From positions 9,392,001-9,456,000 of the forward strand of contig CM065383.1 in NCBI GenBank assembly GCA_033060915.1: 64,000 bases of DNA. The letters run 5' to 3'. A model generated the notes under the pieces. It did not search any database. It worked only from the letters and a program-made list of their open reading frames with translations, and was not told where the DNA came from. This DNA is from Euryodendron excelsum. Taxonomy: Eukaryota > Streptophyta > Magnoliopsida > Ericales > Pentaphylacaceae. Both the position numbers and the translations under genes were made by a program. This document shows, in pieces, positions 46,501-59,725 of the stretch. Every line of letters begins with the position of its first letter. Positions within the stretch are counted from its first letter, which is position 1.

Positions 46501-46572
46501 CCGTTTATTGTAAATCTGCGATGGGTAAAGCATAATTATTATGTTCTGCAAATTGAAAACCTATACTCTTGA
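46501..46572 (+). pseudogene. Possible continuation of the PADRE gene after the Gypsy insertion
   Basis: It begins with the CCGTT duplication. Read in the exon 2 frame it stays open for about 24 codons to a TGA at 46570-46572. The encoded residues do not resemble the usual PADRE C-terminus, so this may be intron or 3' flank rather than exon. Confidence 0.35.
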
Positions 46573-49110
46573 ATTGAATTGAAAGCAATCCTTGAATTGA
46601 ACTGAATTTTGTGTAAGATTTAAAGCTACAGATCTCGAGACGTGGATGTTTCCGGTTAGGAAAAATTCTTTATGGAAAAAAATTATTTTTTCAATGATCT
46701 GGTGATAGTATTTTTTTAAAATCATAACTCCAAATAATAGGTGTTTTAGTTTAAATAAAAAAATCGCAAACAATCAATTACATCATTTTATATAAAAATT
46801 ATGTGTATACAGTATTACTCTTTTAGGTATATTATTGAATTAGAAAATTTTATTCTTACAAAAAGTTTATACAAAAAACTTTATTAAAATATCTGACGTG
46901 ACAATAATATTATTGACATCATACAATCAGAGTTATATGTGTTTTAGGTTAAAGTTAAAAGGACTACAAAAAGCCATATTGTTTTGTATAAATATGAAGT
47001 TACTTCACTGAATTTTGTACGCATAATGCCTATACATATGAAATTTTTATAAATAATTTTCACAAAATGAAGCATTTATTTATGGTTATTTTATTTCAAA
47101 TCAAAACACCTTCAATTATCTCATAATTCTAAAAATACAGTTGCCATATCTTTTTAATAGACTTTACTCTTTGGTGATGTATATTTCTCTACCCAATGTC
47201 TACGACATTACTTTTTTTTTTTATTTTTAATGATGAAATTTTTAAAATTAAAAATTATTTTGATTAAATATCTTATTTTAGATTAAAATATGCTAATAAA
47301 ATAAATATTTTGTTTGTCCAGCACCAGAGGACCGTATTGGACCATTGGTCATGATTGGACAACTCTAGCGGCCGACAAGGACGCAATTGTGTAAGAACAG
47401 TCATCAGTTACTTTTTAGAACGTAATAGCGCATCAAGTAGTTAAAATGGAAATAAAAAAAAAAGGGGCCCTTTGACTAGATCCTCATGTTGTTGATGTAT
47501 CTCTTTTGAAGCCACACTATACAGAATGGGATATACGTGTCATGTACTCGTCATTTATAAATTATTTAGTCCAAAAGTAGTGGTATTCGGCTATAGAAGC
47601 TTTCTGATAACTGAAACAAAAAAATTTATGTGGGTTCATTTGATTTTTGTTTTTTATTTTAAAAAAAAAAATATATAAAAAATATTAAAATAAATGCGTT
47701 TTTAAATTTTAAAACATTGGTATAGTACTGTTAGCAGAATAGTAATCTATAAATGTTATTATTAAACTATAAAAAATAACAAATAAAAATAGACACCTAT
47801 GACACACAACAAAAAATAAAAATTAATAACTCTTTTAAGCGAACCCTCTTAGGTAGTGGGCCCGGATAGAGGAAAGTATATTTGGACCGTTAATTGCAAC
47901 TGAAACGTTGATTGTGGGAGCCCAATTTGTAAAAGAATTGCTAGTACTCTTGTCATCTTTTGGCCTTTAATAACAACTGCTATAGTAAAAAGCCTCCCTC
48001 TCCTGCCTCTTCTCATCCGGGACCTAATCCAAGGCTCCAAGCACTAAATTGATTTGTTTACGAGCAGATCCCGCTTTCAAAAATTGCGGATATAGCATAT
48101 CATGAATGTTAATTACGTACATTAGTAATGCCCAAGTTATTGTGTTTGAGGACCTTGAGATGAGATGCATTCCCCTGCTGTGAAGAGATTTTTCTTCTTA
48201 GTATTGGTAATATTTACACCTTGGATATATATGGTCTGTGTGTGGTCAACTTGTTGTAATATCCCCTAATATATTCAACAGTTTAGTGACTGCTTAGGCA
48301 TATACTTATATATATAATGTATATATCTACAGGAGCGGACCCATGCTTGGCCAAGCGGAGTTAGCCATCTCCACTAGATTTTGAAAATATACATATATAT
48401 ATTTTAAACTCAGCGCAATTAAAAATGAATTTTGCCCCGACAAAATTCAATACTCATTTAAAATTTTTTTTTAACCCAATCCAAACTCATACCCATTTAG
48501 AATATAGCCAAAACGACATAAGCCTTAAAAACATTCTTTCTTTGCTCAAAAATTAGTTGAAACGAAGAAAGATATTGTCTAACTATTAGTATATTTGATG
48601 GTAAAGTTGGCACTGATCGTACCGATTGCAACTGTATTCATTAAGAGAGCTTTTTTTATAATGAATATTATTAAGACTTCACTACGTAAATGCATGAAAA
48701 AGGGTGGCTCAAATATAAAGCCATCAAAACAACCGCCTTAGGTTCTTTATTTTTTAAAGCTCTTAAGTTTTAAAAATCCTACTTATTGTAGTTAAAATTT
48801 TGTATAATTTTGGCTTTTTTTTTGAAAATAAGCCTCAATCTAAATAAGAAAAAGGTGCATAAAAAAAAAAAGAAAAAATGATCTCAGTCTAAATGAGAAA
48901 AGACCTATAAAAAAGAAAGAAAAGGCGTACTTCAATAAATAAAAAAAACCATAAAAAAGGTTTTAGATTAATCACTCTAATTAACTTGAAAAAACTATTT
49001 AAAAAATTATAATTACGTACACTTTTATAAATACAAAGAAGATCAATTGTCTAATTTATACAACTCTTTCTTCCACTCACATATACATATTTAAAAGTTT
49101 AAACTTTCAT

Positions 49111-49112
<2 letters not shown>
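46573..49112. other. AT-rich intergenic DNA
   Basis: No gene is supported. At 48330 the string CAGGAGCGGACCCATG resembles the start of the CAGTGGCGGA-type repeats seen elsewhere in the window, without a matching right end. Confidence 0.5.

Positions 49113-49176
<64 letters not shown>
49113..49176. repeat. (CT)32 microsatellite
   Basis: An uninterrupted CT dinucleotide run of 64 bp. Confidence 0.97.
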
Positions 49177-49181
<5 letters not shown>

Positions 49182-49829
49182 ACAAAGATAAAAAATTTTA
49201 AACTAAAAATTAAATTAGTAAATCTTATCGATAACATCATCAAACGGCTTGTTGACATAATATTTTTATATTTTTATATAGATCGATGTTTATTTGATTT
49301 TATTTTGAACAAAGTATAAATTTTTTTATTGTTTGTGGGTCTACAAGTAGAACTGAGAAGTAAATTATTTACTCTGTTGGTTGAATCACCAATTTTGTAT
49401 TATGCTAATTGAATCATTTGGTGAATACTTCATCAAAAATTAATTTTTATTGAATGGTTAAAACCATTGTAATTCAGTGAATACGCTATTGAAAAGAGAG
49501 AAAAATAAATTAATTAATAATTTTTCATCTAAAAACATAATAAAATTTCAAGTAAAAAATTTATACTAGTATTAAAAATGTAAAAAGTCTCATTTAAAAT
49601 TTTCACTTTAGAAATATTTTTCGACGCTATTGAAAATTTTTTTTGAGTCCGTTATTGTATATATGTATGGTCATTGTCTTCTCTACAGACGTTTAGTTCT
49701 TTGTTCCCTTTAATTTTTTTTTTATAGCAGCAACAACAGTGGCAGAGGTATTGGGAGACATAACATTACTATGGGGCAATGAAAACTAGCCTTACAGAGC
49801 ATTGCAGAGGTTGGAACTTGAATGCACTC
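49177..49829. other. AT-rich intergenic DNA
   Basis: No gene is supported. The last five bases (CACTC, 49825-49829) are the left duplication of the next element. Confidence 0.5.
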
Positions 49830-52800
49830 TGTAACGACCTGATTTCTCGAATTGTTAATAAATAAAATAAATAACCTTAAATAAGATTTAATCATGCTAT
49901 AACTTTAAATGTGGAGCTTATAATTGATTCCCAAATTTATCCTTAAGATAAAATTACAACTTCAAGTGCCTCGAAAGAATAAATAATTCTTTCTAACCTC
50001 CAAATACATAGCTTTCAAAATTATATCTCTAAGGTACTTCACAGCTCAAATTACTCTCGTCTAGATCGGGACAAGGGTTATTAGTCACCAATGCTCCATC
50101 ATTACAGATCTTATTGTAATCCATTAGGTTAAGTAAAGTATTATTACATCATGAGAGAAACCATTGGTGCTCATGTCTGATTACAGTTACAGCTCAAGGA
50201 AACAAAATAACTAGAATAGGATAGTAGTGGGATTCGCTCCCGTAGTTATTCCTTGGATACCCAGTTGATGCCTCAATTCTTGAAAAGTGTCCCATAAAAT
50301 AGGAGTGAACTGTGAAGCCCAGTAAAAACATTATGACTTCCATAGTACACAGGTTTAAATGTAATGCAGATAAAATGCTAATAAATAATGGCATAGTATG
50401 CATATGTCCCTTGTAATTTCTTTTCATCAATACCGGGATTCTTCAAATATGTCCTGTTAGAGCCAATTCAAGCTAATGGGTTCACTCATGATATTACTCC
50501 TTCATCAAGACAATGAATTCCATTTAAGATCATCTAGCTCGTATTAAGCCCAATGAAAGCTGACCCGTGGCAGCCCCGTTTACCAATTGGTCAGGTTCAT
50601 CCATGATACAAACCCGGAGTCTTTTAACATTTCGGTTATTCCTCCCTTATTCCTCTCTAGTAATGCAAGCAATCTCATAATGCAACTTTGAAATCATTAT
50701 AGCAAAAATATAATCGGTAAAGCAATCAACAGAACATTTAATAAAACAAAAATGAGTATGTATCTTAAAGAATGCATAGTTTCCTACCTGAATACTTATT
50801 AGGCTAACTCTGTGGCATTCTCAATTTTTGTGCCCAATTGCAAATGCATCCCACTTTCCTTGGTAAGATCTCCAGGGTATCCCCATTAACCTTGTTAAGT
50901 CCATAACTTAAGAATTAATAAAAATTGAGCCATTTTCAAAAAGACTTCCTAGTGTGGCTTGAGTTTGATTTTGAAAATAAATTCGACAATGATAACCATG
51001 ACTAGCATTTATGAAACTCTCCGAAATGAAAGTTTATTATGTTGAGAATAAAGTCCTAAAATAGTTCTTTCAAACTCCGATTGCTCAAAGGCTTTTAACC
51101 CTAATATCTCTCAAGTCCTCTAAACTGCCAATTCTGATCTAAGCTTGATAAAATGATCATAACTCCATGAGTCTACATCAATAAATTTCAAAACTTATGG
51201 GATATAAAAATAGACATTTCAGGGAGTATCCATACGAAGTTTGTTTTGTTTTTAACATCTTTACTTGTTTAGTTTGTGTTTTACAAAACAGGGCAGTATT
51301 GTTATGATGAAAATTAAGCAGCAATTGGTCCAACTTTGAGAGATTCTTAACATAGACAAATGATGCTCAATAGACCTCAAATTTGGTACATATTATCATC
51401 CACACCATGAGTTTGTACAGTAAAAATTTCATAGGATTTTGAATATTCTAACTTGGTCATATGTGTTGTCAAAGCAGGGGTCACAACTAAGGGCCTCAAG
51501 ATTCACCAATAGCAGTCCACCTTTAAAAATTCATTATAATTTGAATATTCGATATTTTTGAATGAGACCAAAACCCAAATAACCACCATAACTCAAATTT
51601 CAATTTTTCAAAGATTCATCTTCAAATAACGTTTTTAAATGGGTCAATTATCAACAAAACCGTAGCCCTGCAGCTGCCTCTATGACAAATTTTCTTAGCA
51701 GGCTTTAAACAAACATATCTCATTCATTTCTAAACCAAAAGACATGAAATTTAAGTCTAAAATGAAGTTCATTCCAAAGCCGGTCTAACCACATGCTCAA
51801 AACAGTTTTTCATTAAGGTTTAATACTCCAAACAGCCTCTGAAAGTCGTTACTCCTGCCCAGATTTTAGGCGGAAGCCATGACTGATACTCAACTTCTCA
51901 AGAAAATTCTGATTTCGTTGCAGCCCAATAAGATGAATATTAACCCGTCAAACTCTTTCATTTACTATCTCAATTATACATGCATGTATGATTCAGGGAT
52001 TTAAGATCCTAAGAAAGAAATTTTACCTCAAGAGAAGAACTCTCAAAGTTGTTACCTTCAAGTTATTGTTGCAGCATCTCTTTGCTTTCTCTCTCTCTCT
52101 ACCCCTTTCCTCTCTTCTCTCCGATACCTTTCTTTTCTTTAATTTGTAGTAGAGGTTCCTCTTTTCTTCCTCTCCCTCTCGGCTCTCTCTCTTCCCTCTC
52201 TCTTCTTTTGCTCTTGCTTTGCTTAGAGCAATTGTGAGATGGTCTTGGCCGAATGACCTCCTAGGTGCTAAAATTGCCTTAGGCTTTGCCACCTTATCCC
52301 AACACTTGTTGGTTTGCATGGGAAGGAGTATGATAATTTAACACCTCATGGGACACTTGCTAGCCTCACATGAGAAGGCCTTATAACTTGCCACCTATTG
52401 CATGTAATGCTAGAGTTTGACCATTCAACTCCATAATGCTCTTTAGCCAGCCACTCCACACTCCCTTATCTAATATTCCATTGTCTAGAATGCACTAATA
52501 ATTTGATAACTCAATTCTTTTTTTATCCCATTTGAAGACCCACTTACTTAATATTCCATTGTCTAGCATGCACTAATAATTTAACAACTCAATCCTTTTA
52601 TATCCCATTTGAAGACCCACTTACCTAATATTCTATTGTCTAGCATGCACTAATAATTTAGCAACTCAATCCTTTTATATTCCATTTGAAGACACACGTG
52701 AAGCACTCTTACTAAAATATGCACTCATTTCACTATTGCAAGGCATAGCCATAAGTCCCAATTTCATCACCCACTTGTTTGATTGCAAGTGAATAAATTG

Positions 52801-53345
52801 ACATGCAAAGACACCTCAATAGGCACTTGAATTGCCTTGACCTTAACACGTTATCCACCACTCGTTGGTGTTATATGGAAAGAACTTAATACTTTGACAA
52901 ACAATTTTACACTTGTTAGCTTCACATGGTGAGAGACTTAAAAAGTTGACACATCATGTTACACTCGTTGGTCCTTGGTCAATGCATGAAGATGAAGTGT
53001 ACCTAATAAAACCACAAACTTTACTATCTCAATTGAGTCGCATGACTGGAAGAAGTATATGCACGAAAGGCTTCTGCTTTGACACCTCACCTCATCAATT
53101 ACTCATTTTAATTATTTGCAAGTCATAGTCCTAAAATACCATATAATCCTAATTTCATCACACATTGGACCTACTTTATACTCTAATTTAATTTCCACCA
53201 TAATTCATACAAATGACAAAAAAAAAATATAATATACGTCACTTAATACCCCTGCACGGTATTTTTATATTTACTACACCTAAAATGTACTATGGGTCTA
53301 GTGATAAATAATTTTAAACTCATCACAAAATTTCGAGTTATTACA
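49830..53345 (-). mobile_element. LTR-type element of 3516 bp, probable giant solo LTR
   Basis: On the plus strand it starts TGTAACGACCTG and ends CGAGTTATTACA, so the ends form an imperfect inverted repeat (TGTAACGACCTG against TGTAATAACTCG). A perfect 5-bp duplication CACTC flanks it (49825-49829 and 53346-53350). No gag or pol remnant was seen, and no internal direct repeat of the ends was found. It therefore reads as one very long solo LTR or as a non-autonomous element. The minus orientation is a guess from AGGTCGTTACA, a common LTR 3' end. It contains a 77-bp tandem repeat. Confidence 0.65.
52455..52690. repeat. 77-78-bp tandem repeat, about three copies
   Basis: TAATATTC(C/T)A recurs at 52471, 52549 and 52626. 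Each is followed by TTGTCTAG(A/C)ATGCACTAA and a CCATTTGAAGAC block. Confidence 0.88.
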
Positions 53346-53350
53346 CACTC

Positions 53351-53858
53351 TTCCTCTTATACTCTTTCCATCAAAATCCCCTCCTAACCCATGAATGAAA
53401 ACAAAAAATAGAGCCATTATTTCTCCCATTTTATTACATGTATTGTTCTCTCTCTCTCTCTCTCTCTCCAGACACTTGTATCAGTGCTTCTAGACCTAGG
53501 GTTTGTGCTAAATGTAACTCATATCCTGTTGGAAGGTTCGGTCTAGTGATATGTATGGTTCTCGTGGTCCTAACAATCAGTCTGTTTGGGAGTTGCAAGG
53601 TTTCATGAGTTAGGAGGTCTCTTGCCATGTAAGAAAACATCACTAAAGACTCAGTTGTAAATTTGTAATGGAGTTTACTTCTCAATTTATGTGAACAGAA
53701 GCAAATGTCTTTGTCTACTACTAGCGTAATAAACATAGAAGCAATCTACTTGGATTTAATTCAATCATTTCACGGTTAGGATAGAGTCCTAGTGAAGCTC
53801 AGGTGCTTTGGGCCCATTATGATCTTGTCGAATTTTCAATGTCAATGCCAGAAGCATT
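53351..53858. other. Spacer between LTR-type element and LINE
   Basis: No gene is supported. A CT tract lies at about 53447-53469. Confidence 0.45.
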
Positions 53859-53947
53859 ACTTTTTTTTTTTGTTGAGTAAAATGAACATCAAGGAACAGA
53901 TGACAAGAAAAGAAAAGAACATCAGGAAATAAGCCAACCCAGCACCC

Positions 53948-54484
53948 TCAGACCAGGCTATCCAACCTCAAAGCCTCTTGTACAAAAAGTGGAAGCTTAA
54001 ATGCATCAAGAGATCCTGAGAAATGGTTTCTGAGTGCCCAACAAACCATCTTGTGCGCAACACCATTATCACTTTTAGGGACAAAAGCAATTGACCACCC
54101 AGACCTTTGAGCCAAAAGAGTCTTAATATCCATCACTAGAGGAATGATTGACCAATAGGGGTGCTTAATGATGCCCAAAAAGGCATGGAATACAACTTGA
54201 GAATCCCCTTCAATAACAATAGAAGACCAGCCTTCCCCAGCAACCCATAGACAAGCCATTCTAGTTGCCTCTGATTCTGCAGTAAGGGCCGAAGATGAAA
54301 CACCCAAACTAGCATTAGCCACCACCATAGAACCATGAAGATCTTTACCAATGCAAGCAATAGACATTCGTTCATTAAGGAATGCAGCATCAACATTTAA
54401 TTTTAGAGAACCCATCGTAGGAGGACACCATCGGGGAGAGCGAGCCAATTGGGGAACAAGGCTATCAGCACGAAGCCCTTCCAA
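53948..54484 (-). pseudogene. LINE C-terminal RNase H-like domain
   Basis: A 178-codon open frame with GSLKLNVDAAFLNERM (first Asp), LTAESEATRMA (Glu) and VIEGDSQVVFHAF (Asp), the plant RVT_3 RNase H pattern, followed by VPKSDNGVAHKM. It is found at the end of many plant LINE polyproteins. The upstream join is broken. Confidence 0.88.
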
Positions 54485-55363
54485 TGTCCTGGCCTCACAG
54501 TGCTCTTTCCAAAGCTCATTGCCGCATGATCACATCGACATTAGCAACTTTAGAATCAAATACACACCTATTCCTCCAATTCCAGATTCGCCCAAGCAAA
54601 ATAGCAACAAACATGGCACAAGATCTCCTATTTACATGTAGGAGACCAAAGACAGGGAGAAAGGATTTTGGCCACCCACTGGGCAGAAGAGAGAGCATTA
54701 AATAGATTAGTACGAACACTCCAGAACTTGAACAACATCATTTTTGCAATACTGCATTTAAAAGAATATATGCTTATTATTTTTAACCCCTAGGCCACAG
54801 AGTGCATAGTGAGAGTCCTCCATGAAGCATCCCCTACTAGCCAAAATATCTCGGTTCGGAATGGCATCAAAGGCCACCCTCCAAAGCATAATCTTTAGTC
54901 GTTCATGGATCTGAAGGCCCTATAGTCTTTTCCATAAATCAGAGCTCATCAAAGTAGGCACCAGAGAATTGTAATTAATGTCACAATTGTAAGCTAAGTA
55001 AGGCAAAAACCGACCAGAATCATCAAATAACTAGCCCCATAAGTCATTCTTTAACACAGCTGGGATAGGGATCTTGAGAATCTCTTGTACAGAGCTAGGC
55101 TAGAATAAAGATTGCAATATAGGAACCTCCCAAGAGGTAGTTTCAGAAGAAAGCAATTCACTCACAAACTTACCACCTGAAGTAACAGCATCATCAGTAA
55201 TGAGAGTTGGCTTGAAGTTTGGTAGATTAGGAACCCATGGGTCCTTCCAAATGTCAATAGAAGAACCATCACCCACGAACTTGCAGGCGCACTTAAAGTT
55301 TAACTCACGACAGTCTAAAATAACTTTCCATATAATGGAATTTGATGCTTTCTTGCGGACATC

Positions 55364-56647
55364 CTAGAAGGGATATTTGTTATAATATTTTCTCAACAAA
55401 AGAGATGTCCAGAGATGATCTTCTCCACTGAAGAGTTGCCAACCAAGCTTTGCAATCAATGCACGATTGATCTTAGAGAACCTCCTGAAGCCAAGGCCAG
55501 CTACCTTCTTAGGCTGACATAAGCTACCCCGGGCTTTTATATGAAAACCTCTCCTTCCATGGGGAATACCCCACCAGAACTTGTTGACCATACTATCCAT
55601 TTGATCACATAGACTAATTGGAAGCTTGAATGAGGACATGGTGTAAATTGAGTTAGACAGAGCAACTACTTTGATAAGAGTGGCCCTTCTTGCAGAAGAG
55701 AGAGCTTTGCTTTTCCAACCTGAAAGCTTAAAGTTGAGCTTTTCCATAGAGTAATGAAAGGCCAGCTTCTTAGATCTACCCACAAACATAGGCAGCCCAA
55801 GATATATAGCATTTCCCTTACCCCTAGGAAGATTAAGGTCATGTTTAACATTGAAGGCCACGTTCCTAGCCACATTCTTATTGAAAAAAAGTCATAGATT
55901 TAGACTGATTTACCAGTTGGCCTGACCATTTCCCATATAACTCTAGGCAATTTTGGAGCACCTTAGCTTCCTGAACTGTGGCACGACTAAAAATAAGGTG
56001 ATCATCTACAAACATAAGGTGGGATAAAGGCTGACAATTACGAGCAATTTTTATCCCATGGAAATCCTTTCTGTCTTCTGCAAAAGCTAGCAATCTTGAT
56101 AACACTTCACTATAGATAATGAATAAAAAAGGGGATAAGGGGTCCCCTTGTCTCAGACCCCTTTGCGGTTGGAAGAAACCATAAAGGCCCCCATTTATCA
56201 ATAAGGAAAATGATGGGGTAGAGACACATTGGAGAATCCAGTGACAGAAGCCTTCAGGGAACCCTAGATGCTTGAGGACCTTTATTAAAAAGCTCCATTC
56301 AATATGATCATAAGCTTTGGCCATGTCCACTTTAATAGCCAGAAGAGCCCTCGTACCTTTCTTTTTCTTCAAAATATGCAAAACCTCTTGAGAATGGAAT
56401 TTTTACCTATATTTCGATTAGGCACAAAAGCTATTTGGTTAGGAGCTATAATCTTATCCAACAATGGTCGAATTGTATTAACCAGGATCTTGGAGATAAC
56501 CTTGTATGCCACATTACAAAGGCTGATTGGCTTATAATATTCAACTTTGTAAGCATTTTGCATTTTTAGAATAAGAGTAATGAATGTGTGGTTCAGTTGT
56601 TTCAAGAGGAAACCATTTTGAAAGAGAGAGATGACCATCCTGCACAA
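55364..56647 (-). pseudogene. LINE reverse transcriptase remnant
   Basis: Three consecutive frames (56369-56647, 55878-56381 and 55364-55873). Non-LTR RT blocks read in order: YKPISLCNVAYKVISKIL, NQIAFVPNRNI, VDMAKAYDHIEW, GLRQGDPLSPFLF and the catalytic box SHLMFVDDHLIFS (FVDD where FADD is usual). Then SGQLVNQSKS, GLPMFVGRSKK and the thumb region follow. Frame changes near 56375 and 55876 inactivate it. Confidence 0.93.
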
Positions 56648-56757
56648 ATCATTACCAACCGCATGCCACTAAGTTTTGAAGAAGAGAGAGGACATCCCAC
56701 CAGGTCCTGGAGCCTTCAAAGGGGCCATCCCAAAAATCCTTGTACGAATATCATCAG

Positions 56758-58060
56758 CTAATGGAGTTTTATAGAGATTAAGCTTGTCATCATCATATAG
56801 AACAGGAGGGAGAAGGTCTGAGATCCATTTAGGAATCTCAAAACTGGATATAGTAAAAAGTTATTTTTAAAAATCTTCGAAGAGATGGCCAATGTCCTCC
56901 CTTTTAGAAAACCAAGACCCATCCTCCATCTTGATAGCATCAATGAAGTTCCTTTTCCGCCTAATAATAGTAGAAGTGTAAAAGAACCGAGTATTAGCAT
57001 CACCTTCCCGCAGCCACAAATTCTTGGACTTTTGTTCCCACAGAATTTCTTTCCTCAAAAAAGTCTTCTTAAGTTGCCACTTTAAGATTCATTTGGAGGT
57101 TAATATTATCCTCAGAGGGGGGCGCCCGCTGTAAACAATCTATATCTTTAATAAGGGCTACAGTTCGTTGAACATAGTGGCCAAAATGCTCCCTATTCCA
57201 GACCCGAAGAGCTTCTTTTATGCATTTAATTTTCTTACAAAACCTAAAGGCATTAGACCTATGTACATGCGGCATCCAAGCATTCCTGACAACATCATGG
57301 CTCGAGGGGTCTCTAGCCCACATAGCCTCAAATTTGAACTGTCTTTTACCTATCGCTTGCTCACCCATAGTATCCAAAACCAGAGGCGCATGGTCAGATT
57401 TAATAGCAGGGAGATGTTGAATAGTTGCTTTAGGAAAAGGATCACGCCATGTAGAAGAAGCAAGGGCTCTGTCCAATCTCTCCCTTATATTAACATGGCC
57501 TTTCCTATCATTAGACCATGTAAAAGCATTCCTTACAAATCCCAAATCAATTAGGTTGGGAGTATCGACAATACCCTGAAACCCACCATTAAAGGGCTCT
57601 GCAAACAGAAGACCCCCTTTTTTTCCAATTGAGATGTAACGTTATTATAATCACCAATGAACACCGTAACACCTTGGAAGGTTTTAGATATATATGAGAT
57701 GGATTCCCACATCCGAGACTGAATATTCCTCTGGGCAGGAATGTACACACCATTGAGAAGCTAAGTGCTTTCTGGCTGATCTGAGAAAACAAAAGCCGAA
57801 ATAATATGAGAGTCAGCATACATAACCTCAATATCAGTATCATGTTTCCAAGTAAGGCAAATTCCGCCGGAGAGCCCATTTGCCGGACAAATCTTATACT
57901 TTGGAAATGATAATTTTACCAACTGGTCATGAGTTTTTATGGATTGCAGTTTTGTCTCGGAGACGAAGATCCAATCGGGCTTTATTTTCTTAGTGACGAC
58001 CTTCAATTGACGAATTGTCGAGGTAAGAGCCAACCCCTGACAATTCCAAGCAATTCCAAT
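56758..58060 (-). pseudogene. LINE endonuclease and linker remnant
   Basis: The apurinic-type endonuclease starts near 58055 (WNCQGLALTSTIRQL, then WIFVSETK) and continues in other frames with GGICLTWKHD, and TWSNDRKGHVNIRERLDRAL and IKSDHAPLVL at 57069-57545. The SDH box is part of the active site. A linker with NLWLREGDANTRFFY lies at 56867-57058. At least two frame changes and several stops are present. Confidence 0.9.
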
Positions 58061-58290
58061 TATGGAGGGGTAGGGGGCATGGATAGGCCCGCCTCCTCAG
58101 CCATTTCAATCACTACCAAGTTCCATTCCTCACTAATTATTACCATCTTATTATTGTTGAATTGGGTTTCCTTTCTTCGCTTGAAAGTTCTCCTTTCCTT
58201 CCATTTAACAGTGCTTCTAGACTTACAGTGGTGGTTTCCCCCAACTATCTTTATAATGTAACTCCTATTAGCTTTACCATTTTGATCTAG

Positions 58291-59725
58291 TTAACCATAA
58301 ATCTGGTCTAAGTACTTCCATATTTTAGTACCCAACTCACAATTCTCCACGTCATAGTCCACTATCCTTTTAATCGTAAGCCTTTGAATGCCCTGAGACA
58401 GCTTTTGTTCAACCATCGGCAACAAGTTCTGTTTGTCCATCCGTATCAGAGGGATCTCCACTCTGTTCATAGAGTTAGTTAAGTTGGTTGAGTCACTTGG
58501 ATCAATACTTGTCAATGAGGTTAGAGATACTGGCTTAGGCCTAGCCATGCTTGGATTCCAAATCTTATTGCTATTTCTTTCTAGCCTGTATTGGTACAGA
58601 CCCGGTGTAGACTCATTATTATTGGGCTGGATATAACTTAGGTCAGAAGAGGCTTGTTGACCTTCACTTAGGTTGGCCCAATCTCAATGCCCTTCTCCAT
58701 TACTTAAAAGTCTTGGCACCTCCACACGGTTCACACATGCTAGCCTTATCTCGTTAGGGTTCCTGGTAGAATCTAGATGAGCTAGATTATTCCCTGTACC
58801 ATCATCTTCACTCAACGCATAGGTTGGGAACTCGATAACGGCTTTGGCCTGTGTGGAATCGCCATATGGTGGCTCTTCAATCACGTAACCTAGCATTAGT
58901 GGGATACCCGAGCATAGTACTAATGGATCTTGGTGGGCGAGTGGCTCACTCGCTTACCAAATACCCTTTTCCACCTACGCCATTGCCTTCTATTCACCCC
59001 TTCAATCCAAGTCACCGTTGGCCTATTGCGGTTATTATTCTGTTGAGTATCAATAAATTAGTCACCAACAACGTCTCTGATCGGATCAAGATTCCTTGAA
59101 CTCACCTCTAAATCACCATGTCCTTCCTCAAACAAACTTAAGGGTTTTTTGAGGTTAATGAAATTCCTAATAGATGAGGCTCTTAGATGAGGGCCAAACT
59201 TAGAACCAGTTGAAGCTCTACCATTGTTGCAATCTTGGGCTGCGGGGCCGATTCGGCCACAACTATAACAGAAATCCCCTAAACGCTCATACTTGAAGCC
59301 AATATCCAAGTTAGGTAATCCCTTCCTCTTACAATTTGAAACCCGATTTTATGGGTTTTAAGATGTCTATCTCCACCCAAAATTGAATGCACTTGCTATA
59401 TTTACCCACCTGTATGCTCCACTCATCCAGGGAAACTAGACTACCCAACGTCTCTACAATTCTCATAGCATTCCCCTTCATTAGTCTATCAGGGGGTAAT
59501 CCATGAGCTTAGATCCAATATGGGGAGGTGTTGAAGTTAATTTCCTCTGTAGTAAGGCTTGGATTCCATGATTTAAGAATCATAAGGTTTCCCATAATAG
59601 TCTAGGGAGCTCTATCAAGAGCACTCTGTTTCCCCTTACTATTAGCAAAACACAAAATGAAGGTATTAGGCCTCTCCATTTTAATATCAACGTCTCCATC
59701 CAAACCCCAGGCTCTCTAAATAATA
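58291..59725 (-). pseudogene. LINE ORF1 (DUF4283, zinc knuckle) remnant
   Basis: Reading from 59725, one minus-strand frame shows MERPNTFILCFANSKGKQ, then an in-frame stop where Trp is expected, then INFNTSPYWI and GKYSKCIQFWVEIDILKP. The next frame has YERLGDFCYSCGRIGPAAQDC, a knuckle with Ala in place of the usual His (C-x2-C-x4-(G/A)-x-C pattern). The C-terminal part (58291-58896) is low-complexity. ORF1 proteins coat LINE RNA. Confidence 0.8.

Larger units (their letters stand above)
53859..59725 (-). mobile_element. L1-type LINE, about 5.9 kb, 5'-truncated and degenerate
   Basis: Minus-strand order: ORF1 with a DUF4283-like domain and a CCHC-type knuckle, then APE-type endonuclease, reverse transcriptase, a degraded zinc-binding RT tail and a C-terminal plant RNase H domain. 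A poly(T) run at 53860-53872 on the plus strand is the poly(A) tail of the insertion. The 5' end stops inside the DUF4283 domain near 59725, typical of incomplete reverse transcription. No target-site duplication could be identified. All parts carry stops or frame changes. Confidence 0.88.
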
